Shown in pieces: positions 13,153-21,225 of a stretch of 22,282 nucleotides of DNA. The DNA comes from JBBPYA01 sp038200385 (lineage in GTDB: Bacteria > Actinomycetota > Actinomycetes > Mycobacteriales > Geodermatophilaceae), in contig JBBPYA010000041.1 of NCBI GenBank assembly GCA_038200385.1, positions 1 to 22,282 of the forward strand. Reading direction: 5' to 3'. A program made the position numbers and the translations under genes. Position 1 is the first letter of the stretch; each line of letters starts with the position of its first letter. The notes under the pieces were generated by a model. It saw only the letters and a list, made by a program, of their open reading frames with translations, was not told the origin of the DNA and ran no database searches.

Positions 13153-14767
13153 TGCCTTTGCCTTTGCCCTTGCCCTTGCCCTTGGTGGGAACGGGCACGG
13201 CGTACGGCACGGTCACCGTGGTCCCGACGTCGAGGGTGCCGTCCGGGGTGATGGTGCCGACGGTCCCTTCGGCGATGGTGCCGTCGTTGACCCGCTGGTC
13301 CTCGACCGGAGTCGAGTTGGCGACCAGCCCCAGGCCCTCCAGCTGGGAGACCACCGAGTCCACGTTCTGGCCGCGGTAGTCACCGGCGCTGATCGTGACC
13401 GTCTCGGTGGCCGTCGTCGTCGCGCTGGTCGTGGTGTCGGTCGTGGTCGCCGTGGTCGTGGTGGTCGTGGTGGTGTCGGTCGTCGTGGTGGTGTCGGTGG
13501 TGCTCGCCGTAGTGGTGGGTGCGGAGGAGGGGGCCGAAGAGCTGGCGGTCTGGCTGGTCGAGGTCTGGCCGGGCTGCGTGCTGGTCGCCGTCGAACCGCT
13601 CACGCCGGGGTCGGTACCGCCGCCGGACTGGTCCATGTTCTGCGCGACGACCAGGCCGATCACCCCGGCCAGGACCAGCAGGGCGACCACGAGCAGCAGG
13701 TACCACGGGGCGTTGCTGCGCCGCGGTTCCGGGGCGAGGGGAGCAGGCCCGACGTAGCGAGGCGGGCCGGGTGGGGGACCCAGCGGCTCCCGCGCGGCGG
13801 CCTGGACGGGCATGGCCCGGGTGCCCGGACCCCGCGCGCCCGCAATCCCGGCGGCGGCACCGGCTCCGCCGATCACCTGGGTGGACAGGCCGGTGGCCTG
13901 GGACGGTCCCGACGTCGGGCCCGGCCCGAGCGGGCGCCCGGCGCGGACCGCGGCGATCGCGGCGGCGAACTCCCCGCCGGTGGCGAAACGCAGCCGGGCG
14001 TCCTTGTCCAGGGACCGGCCGATCAACTCGCGGACCGGCTCGGGCACGTCCGGCGGCAGCGGCGGCGGCTGGTCCCGGATCTGTTGCAGTGCGATGGCCA
14101 CCGACGTGCCGCCGTCGAAGGGGCGCTGCCCGGCCAGGCATTCGTAGCCCACGATGCCCAGGGAGTAGACGTCGCTGGCCGGGGTGGTGATCCGACCTTC
14201 GGCCTGTTCGGGGGACAGGTAGTGCGCGGTGCCCACGATCATCCCGGTCTGGGTCAGCGGGACGGTGCTGGCCGCCCGCGCGATGCCGAAGTCGGTGATC
14301 TTGACCGTGTCGTCCGGTCGGACCAGCACGTTGCCGGGCTTGACGTCGCGGTGGACCATCCCGGCGCGGTGGGCGGCGTCCAGGCCGGCGGCGGCCTGCC
14401 CCAGCAGGTGCAGGGTCCGCTCGGGGTCGAGCCGGCCCTCGCGGGCCAGGATCTGGGACAGCGGCTCGCCGTCGACCAGTTCCATCACGAGGTAGGCCAC
14501 GGTCTCCCCGGCGCCGTCGTCGGCCTCGCCGTAGTCGTAGATGTTGGCGATGTTCGGGTGCGACAGGGCGGCGGTGTGTCGCGCCTCGGCCCGGAACCGC
14601 TCGAGGAACGTGGGGTCGCCGGTGTACTCGCTGCGCAGCACCTTCACCGCGACCGTGCGGTGCAAGGTGGTGTCCTCGGCCCGCCAGACCTGCCCCATCC
14701 CGCCGGTCGCGATCAGCGACCGCAGCTCGTAGCGCTGGCCCAACTGCCTTCCCGGGGCTACGGCCAC
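13145..14767 (-). CDS. pknA: Ser/Thr protein kinase PknA with extracellular PASTA-like domain
   Basis: A 540-residue membrane kinase. The kinase domain (about 10-270) has TGGMGQV, Lys42, HRDVKPGN (Asp141), DFG (159-161) and an activation loop LTQTGMIVGT with Thr172 and Thr174. A Gly/Pro/Ala-rich juxtamembrane stretch leads to a span at about 355-376. Outside lie a Ser/Thr linker with long Thr runs (about 414-455), a single PASTA-like domain (about 457-522: VTISAGDYRGQNVDSVVSQ onward) and a tail of five Lys-Gly pairs. The well-studied mycobacterial PknA is shorter and lacks PASTA. GTG start, three bases after the pbpA stop; stop overlaps the pknB start. Confidence 0.93.
   Translation of the reverse strand: MAVAPGRQLGQRYELRSLIATGGMGQVWRAEDTTLHRTVAVKVLRSEYTGDPTFLERFRAEARHTAALSHPNIANIYDYGEADDGAGETVAYLVMELVDGEPLSQILAREGRLDPERTLHLLGQAAAGLDAAHRAGMVHRDVKPGNVLVRPDDTVKITDFGIARAASTVPLTQTGMIVGTAHYLSPEQAEGRITTPASDVYSLGIVGYECLAGQRPFDGGTSVAIALQQIRDQPPPLPPDVPEPVRELIGRSLDKDARLRFATGGEFAAAIAAVRAGRPLGPGPTSGPSQATGLSTQVIGGAGAAAGIAGARGPGTRAMPVQAAAREPLGPPPGPPRYVGPAPLAPEPRRSNAPWYLLLVVALLVLAGVIGLVVAQNMDQSGGGTDPGVSGSTATSTQPGQTSTSQTASSSAPSSAPTTTASTTDTTTTTDTTTTTTTTATTTDTTTSATTTATETVTISAGDYRGQNVDSVVSQLEGLGLVANSTPVEDQRVNDGTIAEGTVGTITPDGTLDVGTTVTVPYAVPVPTKGKGKGKGKGNG
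13148..13183 (-). repeat. Six-base repeat encoding the PknA Lys-Gly tail
   Basis: Five copies of AAGGGC/AAAGGC encode KGKGKGKGKG before the final Asn-Gly and stop. Short in-frame hexamer repeats of this kind are prone to slippage, so tail length may vary between strains. Confidence 0.85.
13403..13528 (-). repeat. Poly-Thr low-complexity linker of PknA
   Basis: Codons for residues 414-455 of PknA, dominated by ACC/ACG triplets in TTT-D and TTTA units, spanning the cell-wall space between the membrane anchor and the PASTA-like domain. Confidence 0.8.
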
Positions 14768-14770
14768 GGC

Positions 14771-16234
14771 TCAGCCACCACTGATTCGGAGGAAGGCCCG
14801 CATCACGTCACGCGCGATCGGCGCGGCGGCTATACCGCCGGTCGTCACGCTGCCACCGCCGTTGGCGATGAAGACCGCGACCGCGATCTGCGGGTTGTCC
14901 GCGGGCGCGAACCCGGCGAACCAGGCGTGCGGCTCGACGCCGGGCGCCACTTCGGCGGTGCCGGTCTTGCCCGCGACCTGCACCCCGCTGATCTGGGCCT
15001 TGGTGCCGGTCCCGTTGTCCACGACGCTGACCATCATCGTGGTCAGGTCGGCGGCGACCGGACCTGAGATCGCCTGCCGTATCGCGGTGGGCTGGGTCGA
15101 GTCCAGCACGGTGAGATCCGGTGCCTGGGTGTCCTTCACCAGGTAGGGCTGGTACAGGGTCCCGCCGTTGGCGATGGTGGCCACGATGTTCGCTGCCTCG
15201 ATCGGGGTCAGCCGCACGTCGCGCTGCCCGATCGAGGACTGCCCGAGGGCGGCCGCACTCTCGATGTCGCCCAGCGTGCTCTGCGCCACCGGCAGCGGCA
15301 TCGAGTAGCCCTGGTCGTCAATGCCGAACCGGCCGGCGACGTCGCGGAGTTTGCTCTCGCCCAGGTTGATGCCGAGCTGGGCGAAGGCGGTGTTGCACGA
15401 GATCGTCAGCGCGTGGATGAGGGTGTCGTCGGCCCCCCCGTTGCAGCTCTCCCCGTTGAAGTTCTCGATGGTCGCCGTGCTCTGCGGCAGGTCCAGCAGG
15501 TTCGGCGCGGGGATCGTGGACTCGGGGGTGAGCCCCTCCTCCAGCCCGGCCGCGGCCACGATGAGCTTGAACACCGACCCGGGCGGGTAGTTGTCCTGCG
15601 TCGCGCGGTTCAGCCGCGGGTCCACCGGGGACTTGTCCAGGGTGGCGGAGTAGTCCCGGATCGCCTGCGGGTCGTGGGAGCTGAGCTTGTTCGGGTCGTA
15701 CGACGGGGTGCTCGCAATCGCCAGGATGGCCCCGGTCTGGGGGTCCAGGGCGACCACCGCGCCGGTCGCCCCGCTCTTCACCAGGGCGTCGTACGCGGCC
15801 TGCTGGGTCGGCGCGTCCAGCGTGAGCTCGACGTTGCCGCCCTTGGGTTGCCGGCCGGTGAGCAGGTCGGTCAGGCGCCGGACGAACAGCGAGTCGGAGT
15901 TGCCGGAGAGCAGGTCGTTCTCGGCGCGCTCGATTGCCGCCGTCGAGTAGATCAGCGAGTAGTAGCCGGTGGACTGGGCGTACGTCGGGCCGTCGGAGTA
16001 CGTGCGCAGGTAGCCCAGCCGGTCGTTGGGCGTGGCCACCGAGGACGCCACCGCGCGGCCGTCGACGATGATCGATCCGCGCTGGCGCTCGTACTCGGCC
16101 AGGAGGACCCGGGTGTTGCCGGGATCCTGCTGGTAGGCGGTCGCCTTGATTACCTGGATGTAGTTGGCGTTGAGCACGAGCAGCGCGAAGAGCACCAGCA
16201 TCGCGATGGCCACCCGGCGTACCGGCTTGTTCAT
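14771..16234 (-). CDS. pbpA: Penicillin-binding protein PbpA (class B transpeptidase)
   Basis: A 487-residue class B penicillin-binding protein that cross-links peptidoglycan. It has one N-terminal membrane anchor (about 8-25), a dimerisation-type region and a transpeptidase domain with all three motifs: SVFK (Ser220 nucleophile, Lys223), SCN and KTGT. The ATG at 16234 overlaps the rodA stop (ATGA) and gives the usual MNKPVRR start; the frame stays open far upstream only because it lies antisense-shifted through rodA. RodA and PbpA form a polymerase-transpeptidase pair. Confidence 0.96.
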   Translation of the reverse strand: MNKPVRRVAIAMLVLFALLVLNANYIQVIKATAYQQDPGNTRVLLAEYERQRGSIIVDGRAVASSVATPNDRLGYLRTYSDGPTYAQSTGYYSLIYSTAAIERAENDLLSGNSDSLFVRRLTDLLTGRQPKGGNVELTLDAPTQQAAYDALVKSGATGAVVALDPQTGAILAIASTPSYDPNKLSSHDPQAIRDYSATLDKSPVDPRLNRATQDNYPPGSVFKLIVAAAGLEEGLTPESTIPAPNLLDLPQSTATIENFNGESCNGGADDTLIHALTISCNTAFAQLGINLGESKLRDVAGRFGIDDQGYSMPLPVAQSTLGDIESAAALGQSSIGQRDVRLTPIEAANIVATIANGGTLYQPYLVKDTQAPDLTVLDSTQPTAIRQAISGPVAADLTTMMVSVVDNGTGTKAQISGVQVAGKTGTAEVAPGVEPHAWFAGFAPADNPQIAVAVFIANGGGSVTTGGIAAAPIARDVMRAFLRISGG

Positions 16235-17655
16235 CTCTTCACCACTTCGGTCTTGGCCTCGGCCAGGGGCGGCGCCGGTCCCGCGATGGGGGCCGCCGGT
16301 CGACGGGCGGCATCGCTCATCCGGACCAGGAGTGCGACCAGCGCGAAGTTGGCCACCAGCGAGGACCCGCCGTAGGAGACGAACGGGGTCGTCAGCCCGG
16401 TCAGGGGGATCAGCCGGGTGACCCCCCCGACGATGACGAACACCTGCAGCGCGACGGCGAAGGCCAGGCCCGCGGCCAACAGCTTCCCGAACGCGTCGCG
16501 CACGAGCAGGGACGTCCGGAAGCCGCGCTCGACCAGCAGCAGGTACAGCATCAGGACACCGACCAGGCCGAAAAGGCCGAGCTCCTCCCCGATGGTGGTG
16601 ACGATGAAATCGGTCTTCGCGAAGCTCTGCAGGGTGTCCGGGCGGCCGCCGCCCAGGCCGGTCCCGAACAGGCCGCCGGTGCCGAGCCCGAGCAGGGACT
16701 GCACGATCTGGAAACCCTCGGTGTCGCGGTAGGCGAACGGATTGAGCCAGATCAGGACCCGCACCCGGACGTGGGCGAAGAGCTGGTAGGCGACGTAGGC
16801 GCCGGCGGTGAACAACGCCAGCCCGATCAGCAGCCAGCTGACCCGCTCGGTGGCGATGTAGAGCATCACGACGAAGATCCCGAACAGCAGCAGCGAGCTG
16901 CCGAGGTCCTTCTCGAACACCAGCACGCCGAGGCTGGCCAGCCACGCTACGAGCACCGGACCGAGATCGCGCCCGCGAGGCAGCTCCAGCCCGAACACCT
17001 TGCGGCTGGCCAGCGACAGCACGTCCCGCTTGGACACGAGGTAGGCCGCGAAGAAGATCAGGACGGCGATCTTGGCGAATTCTCCGGGCTGGATGGAGAA
17101 GCCGGCCAGCCGGATCCAGATCTTGGCGCCGTTGACCTCGCTGAGCCCGGTCGGCAACAGCGCCGGCAGCGCCAGCAGCAGCAGCCCCCCGGCACCGAGG
17201 GTGTAGCCGTAGCGGGCCAGGGTCCGGTGGTCGCGGATCAGCACGAGTACCGCGATGAACAGCAGCAGTCCGACGAGGGTCCAGATCAGCTGCAGCGGGG
17301 CATCCCCGGCCGGCGCCGGCTGCCCACTGGTCTGCGCGTCGACGGAGTCGGCGAAGTCCAGCCGGGCGATGAGAACCAGCCCGAGGCCGTTGAGCAGCGC
17401 GACTGCGGGCAGGATCAGCGGATCGGCGTAGCGGGCGAACCGGCGTACGACGAGGTGGGCGACCAGCCACAGCGCTGCGAACCCGGCCCCGTAGTAGACG
17501 ACGTTGAGCCCGATCCGTCCGCGCACCGTGGCGTCGACGATGGCCTGGGCGGCCGTCACGACCAGCACCGCGAAACCGAGCATCACCAGCTCGGTGTTGC
17601 GACGCGTGGGGGTTCCCCGTCCGGCGGCCAGCGCCGGGTTCGTCCGGCTACTCAT
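16231..17655 (-). CDS. rodA: RodA/FtsW-type peptidoglycan glycosyltransferase
   Basis: A 474-residue SEDS-family protein with about a dozen hydrophobic segments that polymerises lipid II into glycan strands. Family signs include the KIWIRLAGFSIQPGEFAKIA block, the FEKDLGSSLL motif with the catalytic Asp, and the C-terminal PFVSYGGSSL. The ATG at 17655 is preceded by a GGGAGG-type site; longer frame upstream is not supported. Stop overlaps pbpA. Located between the phosphatase gene and pbpA, as in mycobacteria. Confidence 0.96.
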   Translation of the reverse strand: MSSRTNPALAAGRGTPTRRNTELVMLGFAVLVVTAAQAIVDATVRGRIGLNVVYYGAGFAALWLVAHLVVRRFARYADPLILPAVALLNGLGLVLIARLDFADSVDAQTSGQPAPAGDAPLQLIWTLVGLLLFIAVLVLIRDHRTLARYGYTLGAGGLLLLALPALLPTGLSEVNGAKIWIRLAGFSIQPGEFAKIAVLIFFAAYLVSKRDVLSLASRKVFGLELPRGRDLGPVLVAWLASLGVLVFEKDLGSSLLLFGIFVVMLYIATERVSWLLIGLALFTAGAYVAYQLFAHVRVRVLIWLNPFAYRDTEGFQIVQSLLGLGTGGLFGTGLGGGRPDTLQSFAKTDFIVTTIGEELGLFGLVGVLMLYLLLVERGFRTSLLVRDAFGKLLAAGLAFAVALQVFVIVGGVTRLIPLTGLTTPFVSYGGSSLVANFALVALLVRMSDAARRPAAPIAGPAPPLAEAKTEVVKR

Positions 17656-17710
17656 CGCCTCCCACCCTCGCGACGGGGGCGGGCCGCAGCGGCGGTCACG
17701 GGCAGCTGCA

Positions 17711-19198
17711 TCAGTTGCCCGTCTCGCGGCAGTCCACCCCGGGCAACGGCAGTGTCGTGGCCACGGTCGGTCCGGCGCTGGTCGTCGGCAGCGGGTTCGT
17801 CGGCGCTGTGGTGCTACCCGCGGTGGTGCCACCCACGGTGGGGGTCGCCGGCGTGCTGCCGGTGGACTGTCCCGGGATCGTGGGCAGCGTCGTCGACGGG
17901 CCCGTGGTGGGTCCGGTCGTCGTCGTGGCAGTCTGCGACGTCGACGTCGACGCCGACGGGGACGAGGTCGTCGGGCTCGGAGCCGGGCAGGGTTCCAGCC
18001 GCTGCTGGCGCAGCCCCTCGACGATCCGTTGCGCGTCGAGCCGACTCTTGGCCGTGATGCCGTCGAGCACCGCGTCCCGGTAGAACGGCCGCAGATCCAC
18101 GATCTGGACGTCGCTGCGGCTCTGCACGTCGGACAGCGCCAGCCCGGCGACGGACAGGTCCATCCCCCGGAAGATCGCGACCCGGTCGCCGTCGGCTCCG
18201 ACGTACCACTGGTTGCGGCTGACCGTCCACAGCGCGAACACGCCGCCGGCGAGTACCAGCAGGATCAGCGTCAGGACGAGCAGCGGCCGCATGATGTGCC
18301 GCTCGGCGGGCGGGTCCGCCGGCACCGGTTCGGCGGCCGGCGCCTCGGGCTGCGGGCCGGTCATCGCTGCCCGACCGGCGGCGCTGCTCGGTCCGAGGCT
18401 GCGACCGGCCGGCCGATCGCTGGCCGCGCCGTCGACGACGGGTTGATCCGAGGCGCTCTCGTTGATGACCTCGGCGACGATGCAGGTGCTGTTGTCCGGG
18501 CCGCCGCCGCGCAACGCCAGCTCGATCAGCCGGTCGGCGGCCTGCTGCGGCTGCTCGGCCTGCAGCGCCTCCAGCATCGTCTCGCGCGTCACCACGTCGG
18601 ACAGCCCGTCGCTGCACAGCAGGTACCGGTCGCCGACGCGGGTCTCGCGCACCGAAAGGTCGGGCTCGATCTCGCTGCCGTTGAGCGCCCGCAAGATCAG
18701 GGAGCGCTGCGGGTGGGTGTGGGCCTCCTCCTCGGTGAGCCGGCCCTCGTCGACCAGCGTCTGCACGAACGTGTCGTCGTGGGTGATCTGGGCGAGTTCG
18801 CCGTCACGCAGCAGGTAGCAGCGGGAGTCTCCGATGTGGCACACCGCGAGCCGGTTGCCGGCGAAGAGCAGCGCGGTCAGCGTCGTTCCCATGCCCTCCA
18901 GGCTCGGGTCGTCGTTGACCAGTTCCCGGATGTGCGCCGAGCCGTCCTCGGTGGCCTGACGCAGCGCGGCGAGCAGATCGCCGGGTGCCGCGTCCTCGTC
19001 CAGCGGCTCCAGCGCGGCGATCGCGATCTTGCTGGCCACCTCACCGGCGGCGTGCCCGCCCATGCCGTCCGCGACCGCGAGCAGCCGCGGCCCGGCGTAC
19101 ACCGAGTCCTCGTTGTTGCTGCGGATGTGGCCGCGGTCCGACCGCGCGGCGTACCACAGGGACCAGCTCACGACGGCGGTCCCGTCGGCGCCTGCCAC
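17711..19198 (-). CDS. pstP: PP2C-type Ser/Thr phosphatase PstP
   Basis: A 495-residue membrane phosphatase that dephosphorylates PknA, PknB and their targets. The catalytic PPM domain (about 14-245) has the metal-binding residues in NNEDS (Asp31), ADGMGGH (Asp44, Gly45), SDGLSD (Asp197) and GPDNST (Asp235). A Pro/Ala linker leads to one span (about 304-325), then an extracellular domain and a Ser/Thr/Pro/Gly-rich tail of about 90 residues ending GVDCRETGN. The GTG at 19198 lies four bases after the fhaB stop and has no strong ribosome binding site; an in-frame GTG at 19171 is an alternative. Confidence 0.95.
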   Translation of the reverse strand: MAGADGTAVVSWSLWYAARSDRGHIRSNNEDSVYAGPRLLAVADGMGGHAAGEVASKIAIAALEPLDEDAAPGDLLAALRQATEDGSAHIRELVNDDPSLEGMGTTLTALLFAGNRLAVCHIGDSRCYLLRDGELAQITHDDTFVQTLVDEGRLTEEEAHTHPQRSLILRALNGSEIEPDLSVRETRVGDRYLLCSDGLSDVVTRETMLEALQAEQPQQAADRLIELALRGGGPDNSTCIVAEVINESASDQPVVDGAASDRPAGRSLGPSSAAGRAAMTGPQPEAPAAEPVPADPPAERHIMRPLLVLTLILLVLAGGVFALWTVSRNQWYVGADGDRVAIFRGMDLSVAGLALSDVQSRSDVQIVDLRPFYRDAVLDGITAKSRLDAQRIVEGLRQQRLEPCPAPSPTTSSPSASTSTSQTATTTTGPTTGPSTTLPTIPGQSTGSTPATPTVGGTTAGSTTAPTNPLPTTSAGPTVATTLPLPGVDCRETGN

Positions 19199-19202
19199 CG
19201 GC

Positions 19203-19685
19203 TCATGAGCGCAGCTCGAGCACCGTCTTGCCGATCCGGATCGGCGCGCCGGGCGGGATCAGGGTGGGCCCGGCCACCTTCGACCGGTCGAGGTAGGTGC
19301 CGTTGGTGGAGCCGAGGTCCTCGACGTACCAGTCCCCGTCCCGGTTGGTCAGCCGGGCATGCCTCGAGCTGGCGAAATCGTCGGTCAGGACGACGGTGGA
19401 GTCATCGGCCCGTCCGATCAGGATCGCCTGGGCGCCCAGCGTGATCCGGGTCCCGGTGAGCGAGCCGCCGGTCACCACGAGCTGGCGCGGACCCCGCGGG
19501 CCCTTGCCCGCGTTGCCGCCCCGGCCCTGCTTCGCGCTCGGGCCGCGGCGCCGGGGTGCGTTCACCCGGGCCGGGCTGCTCCCGAACAGGTCGGCCTTGA
19601 CCACGCGGAACGCGGCGTAGATGAACAGCCACAGCAGGATGAGGAAACCGAACCGGAAGGCCTGGACGACGATGGCGGCGGTCAT
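19203..19685 (-). CDS. fhaB: FHA-domain protein FhaB (FipA)
   Basis: A 160-residue protein with an N-terminal membrane segment (about 5-27), a basic linker and a C-terminal FHA phosphothreonine-binding domain. FHA key residues are present: IGRADDS (Gly-Arg), SSRHAR (Ser-Arg-His) and GSTNGTYLD (Asn). It reads phosphorylated threonines made by PknA/PknB; in mycobacteria FipA links FtsZ and FtsQ in division. The ATG at 19685 gives the MTAAIVVQAFRFG start found in the family. Confidence 0.94.
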   Translation of the reverse strand: MTAAIVVQAFRFGFLILLWLFIYAAFRVVKADLFGSSPARVNAPRRRGPSAKQGRGGNAGKGPRGPRQLVVTGGSLTGTRITLGAQAILIGRADDSTVVLTDDFASSRHARLTNRDGDWYVEDLGSTNGTYLDRSKVAGPTLIPPGAPIRIGKTVLELRS

Positions 19686-19713
19686 CGAGCCCGGCCGCTC
19701 CGCGGGCTCGGCG

Positions 19714-20583
19714 TCATCCGCCGTCCACCCGGTAGACGAGCACGCTGTGCCCGATCCGGATGACGTCCCCGTCGCGTAGCTGCTGGGCCGCGATCCGCTG
19801 GCCGTTGACAATGCTGCCGTTCGTGGAGCCCAGGTCGTGGGCGATCGCGACGTCGCCGTTCACCGTGATGTCCACGTGCCGACGGGAGACGCCGGTGTCG
19901 GGCAGCTTCACCTTCGCCTCGTGGCTGCGGCCGACGACGTTGCTTCCCTCGTCCAGGGGATACCGGGTATTGGGGCCGTCCACGACGAGGGCGTGCTGAA
20001 CCAGGACCGGAGCCGGCGCCCCGCCGTACGCCGATGTGACCGGGGGGTAGCCGGGCCCGGCCGGCACCGACGTCGGAGGGACGGGTCGGACCTGGTCGAC
20101 CTCCACCGGATGGGACCGGGCGCTGCCGTTGGACGCAGCTGCGCCGGCCGCGTCGACCTGGGCCCCGCTGCCGTTGGCCGAGCCGCCGGGGCGGGACCGG
20201 TGGCCCGGCGCATCGGGGTCCACCCGGCTGGACACGTCGAACACGCCGGTGCGCAACGACGGCTCGCAGGTGAAGCTCACCAGGACGTAGCCGAACGTCG
20301 ACCAACCCTCGCTCTGGATCTGCTCGTGCAGCAGCTGCGCGAGGGTGCCGGTCAGCTGCGATTCCCACTCGCTGAGGTGCTCGTAGTCCTGCTCGCCGAG
20401 GCTGACGGTGTAGCGGTTGGGAACCAGTACCCGGCCTTCGCCGACGACCACCTTCTGCTCGGTCGCCTCGCGCTGCAGGGCGCGCCCGATCTCGGCCGGA
20501 TGGACCTTGCCCTTGAAGAGACGAGCGAAGGCGTTGCCGACGGCGCCTTCGAGCCGTCGCTCGAAGCGTTGAAGCGCGCCCAT
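19714..20583 (-). CDS. fhaA: FHA-domain protein FhaA with N-terminal DUF3662
   Basis: A 289-residue cytoplasmic adaptor. The N-terminal DUF3662 domain (about 1-115, starting MGALQRFERRLEGAVGNAFARLFKG) is joined by a Gly/Ser/Pro-rich linker to a C-terminal FHA domain (about 195-285) with VVGRSHEA, GVSRRHVDI and LGSTNGSIVNG. In mycobacteria FhaA binds the phosphorylated pseudokinase MviN/MurJ regulator and restrains peptidoglycan synthesis. The ATG at 20583 has an excellent site (AAGGAGGA, about 6 nt); GTG at 20586 would be too close. First gene of the operon. Confidence 0.95.
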   Translation of the reverse strand: MGALQRFERRLEGAVGNAFARLFKGKVHPAEIGRALQREATEQKVVVGEGRVLVPNRYTVSLGEQDYEHLSEWESQLTGTLAQLLHEQIQSEGWSTFGYVLVSFTCEPSLRTGVFDVSSRVDPDAPGHRSRPGGSANGSGAQVDAAGAAASNGSARSHPVEVDQVRPVPPTSVPAGPGYPPVTSAYGGAPAPVLVQHALVVDGPNTRYPLDEGSNVVGRSHEAKVKLPDTGVSRRHVDITVNGDVAIAHDLGSTNGSIVNGQRIAAQQLRDGDVIRIGHSVLVYRVDGG

Positions 20584-20624
20584 CACTGTCCTCCTTCCGT
20601 GGGACCCCCGAGGTCCGAGCCCTG

Positions 20625-20630
20625 ATCGTA
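20625..20630 (-). promoter_or_regulatory. -10 element TACGAT of the fhaA-pknB operon
   Basis: On the minus strand TACGAT ends 42 bp before the fhaA start and fits the TANNNT consensus. It would start a short leader containing the strong AAGGAGGA site. No convincing -35 is present at the expected distance. As no other gap over 60 bp occurs, it may drive all seven genes. Confidence 0.45.
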
Positions 20631-20740
20631 ACCGGGCCGGGTGCGGCGGGGACCCTCGCCGCCCCAGGTCAGGCGCCCCTGCGTGCTATCGTCGGCCGGT
20701 TGTCGGACCCCCCTGGGGGCGTGGTGTCCGGCGGTACGTC

Positions 20741-20823
20741 GGGCAAGTGGCGGAATGGCAGACGCGCACGGTTCAGGTCCGTGTGTCCGAAAGGACGTGG
20801 GGGTTCAAGTCCCCCCTTGCCCA
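20741..20823 (+). tRNA. tRNA-Leu (anticodon CAG)
   Basis: An 83-nt class II tRNA with a 7-bp acceptor stem (GGGCAAG with CTTGCCC), a D arm TGGCGGAATGGCAGA, an anticodon stem-loop CACGG-TTCAGGT-CCGTG with CAG at 20774-20776, a long variable arm (TGTCCGAAAGGACG) and a T arm GGGGGTTCAAGTCCCCC. Discriminator base is A; the following CCG shows the CCA end is not encoded. It reads CUG, the main Leu codon in this GC-rich genome. The same tRNA flanks fhaA in mycobacteria (leuT). Confidence 0.97.
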
Positions 20824-20828
20824 CCGGA

Positions 20829-20860
20829 GTCGCCGTGCGGGTGGCCTCCCCGACGGCGGC
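20829..20860 (+). terminator. Weak hairpin after tRNA-Leu
   Basis: GTCGCCGT (20829-20836) and ACGGCGGC (20853-20860) can form an 8-bp stem with one G-U pair and a 16-nt loop, six bases beyond the tRNA and before the convergent DUF3817 stop. Stability is modest and there is no T-run. Confidence 0.3.
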
Positions 20861-20876
20861 ACCAGCAGCCGACGGG

Positions 20877-21215
20877 TCAGCCCCGGACCGGGCCGGCGGC
20901 CAGGTCGGACTGAACCCGACGGGTGACCCGGCGCTCCAGCCAGAACGACAGGAACGGCACGGTCCCGCCGAGCATCACGCCGATCGTCCGCCGGAACGTC
21001 CACAGGCTGCGGGTGCCCAGGCTCAGCGTCGCCAGCAGGTACACGGCGTACAGGAAGCCGTGGATCGGACCGATGATGCTGATCGGGCCGGCGTTGTGCC
21101 CGAGGTACTTGATCGGCATCGCCACGAACAGCAGGACCAGCAGCATGACGCCGACGACGTAAGCCATCACGCGGTAGCGCAGCAGGGCCGGTCGGACCGC
21201 GGTTCTCACGGCCAC
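20877..21215 (-). CDS. DUF3817 integral membrane protein
   Basis: A 112-residue membrane protein with three hydrophobic segments and the DUF3817 hallmarks: KYLGHNAGPISIIGPIHGFLYAVYL in the middle (with its conserved PIHG-FLY) and the VPFLSFWLERRV end. Such small proteins are frequent in actinobacteria; function unknown. GTG starts at 21215 and, in frame, 21209. It lies 10 bp after the unassigned 292-aa gene on the same strand and is probably cotranscribed with it. Confidence 0.85.
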   Translation of the reverse strand: MAVRTAVRPALLRYRVMAYVVGVMLLVLLFVAMPIKYLGHNAGPISIIGPIHGFLYAVYLLATLSLGTRSLWTFRRTIGVMLGGTVPFLSFWLERRVTRRVQSDLAAGPVRG

Positions 21216-21225
21216 CGACAGTACG

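Noticed and set aside
13100..15067. 655-codon plus-strand open frame
   Set aside because: It is antisense to pknA, with Gly/Arg-rich composition typical of shadow frames in high-GC DNA; the kinase motifs lie on the minus strand.
16235..17470. 899-codon frame extending pbpA upstream
   Set aside because: The extension is Arg/Ala-rich out-of-frame rodA sequence; the ATG at 16234 overlaps the rodA stop in the usual ATGA way.
19171..19206. ATG at 19206 overlapping the fhaB stop as pstP start
   Set aside because: It is in a different frame and ends after 12 codons.
20687..20692. TATCGT as tRNA-Leu promoter -10
   Set aside because: Matches TANNNT, but lies about 50 bp before the tRNA with no -35, so support is too thin to list as a feature.
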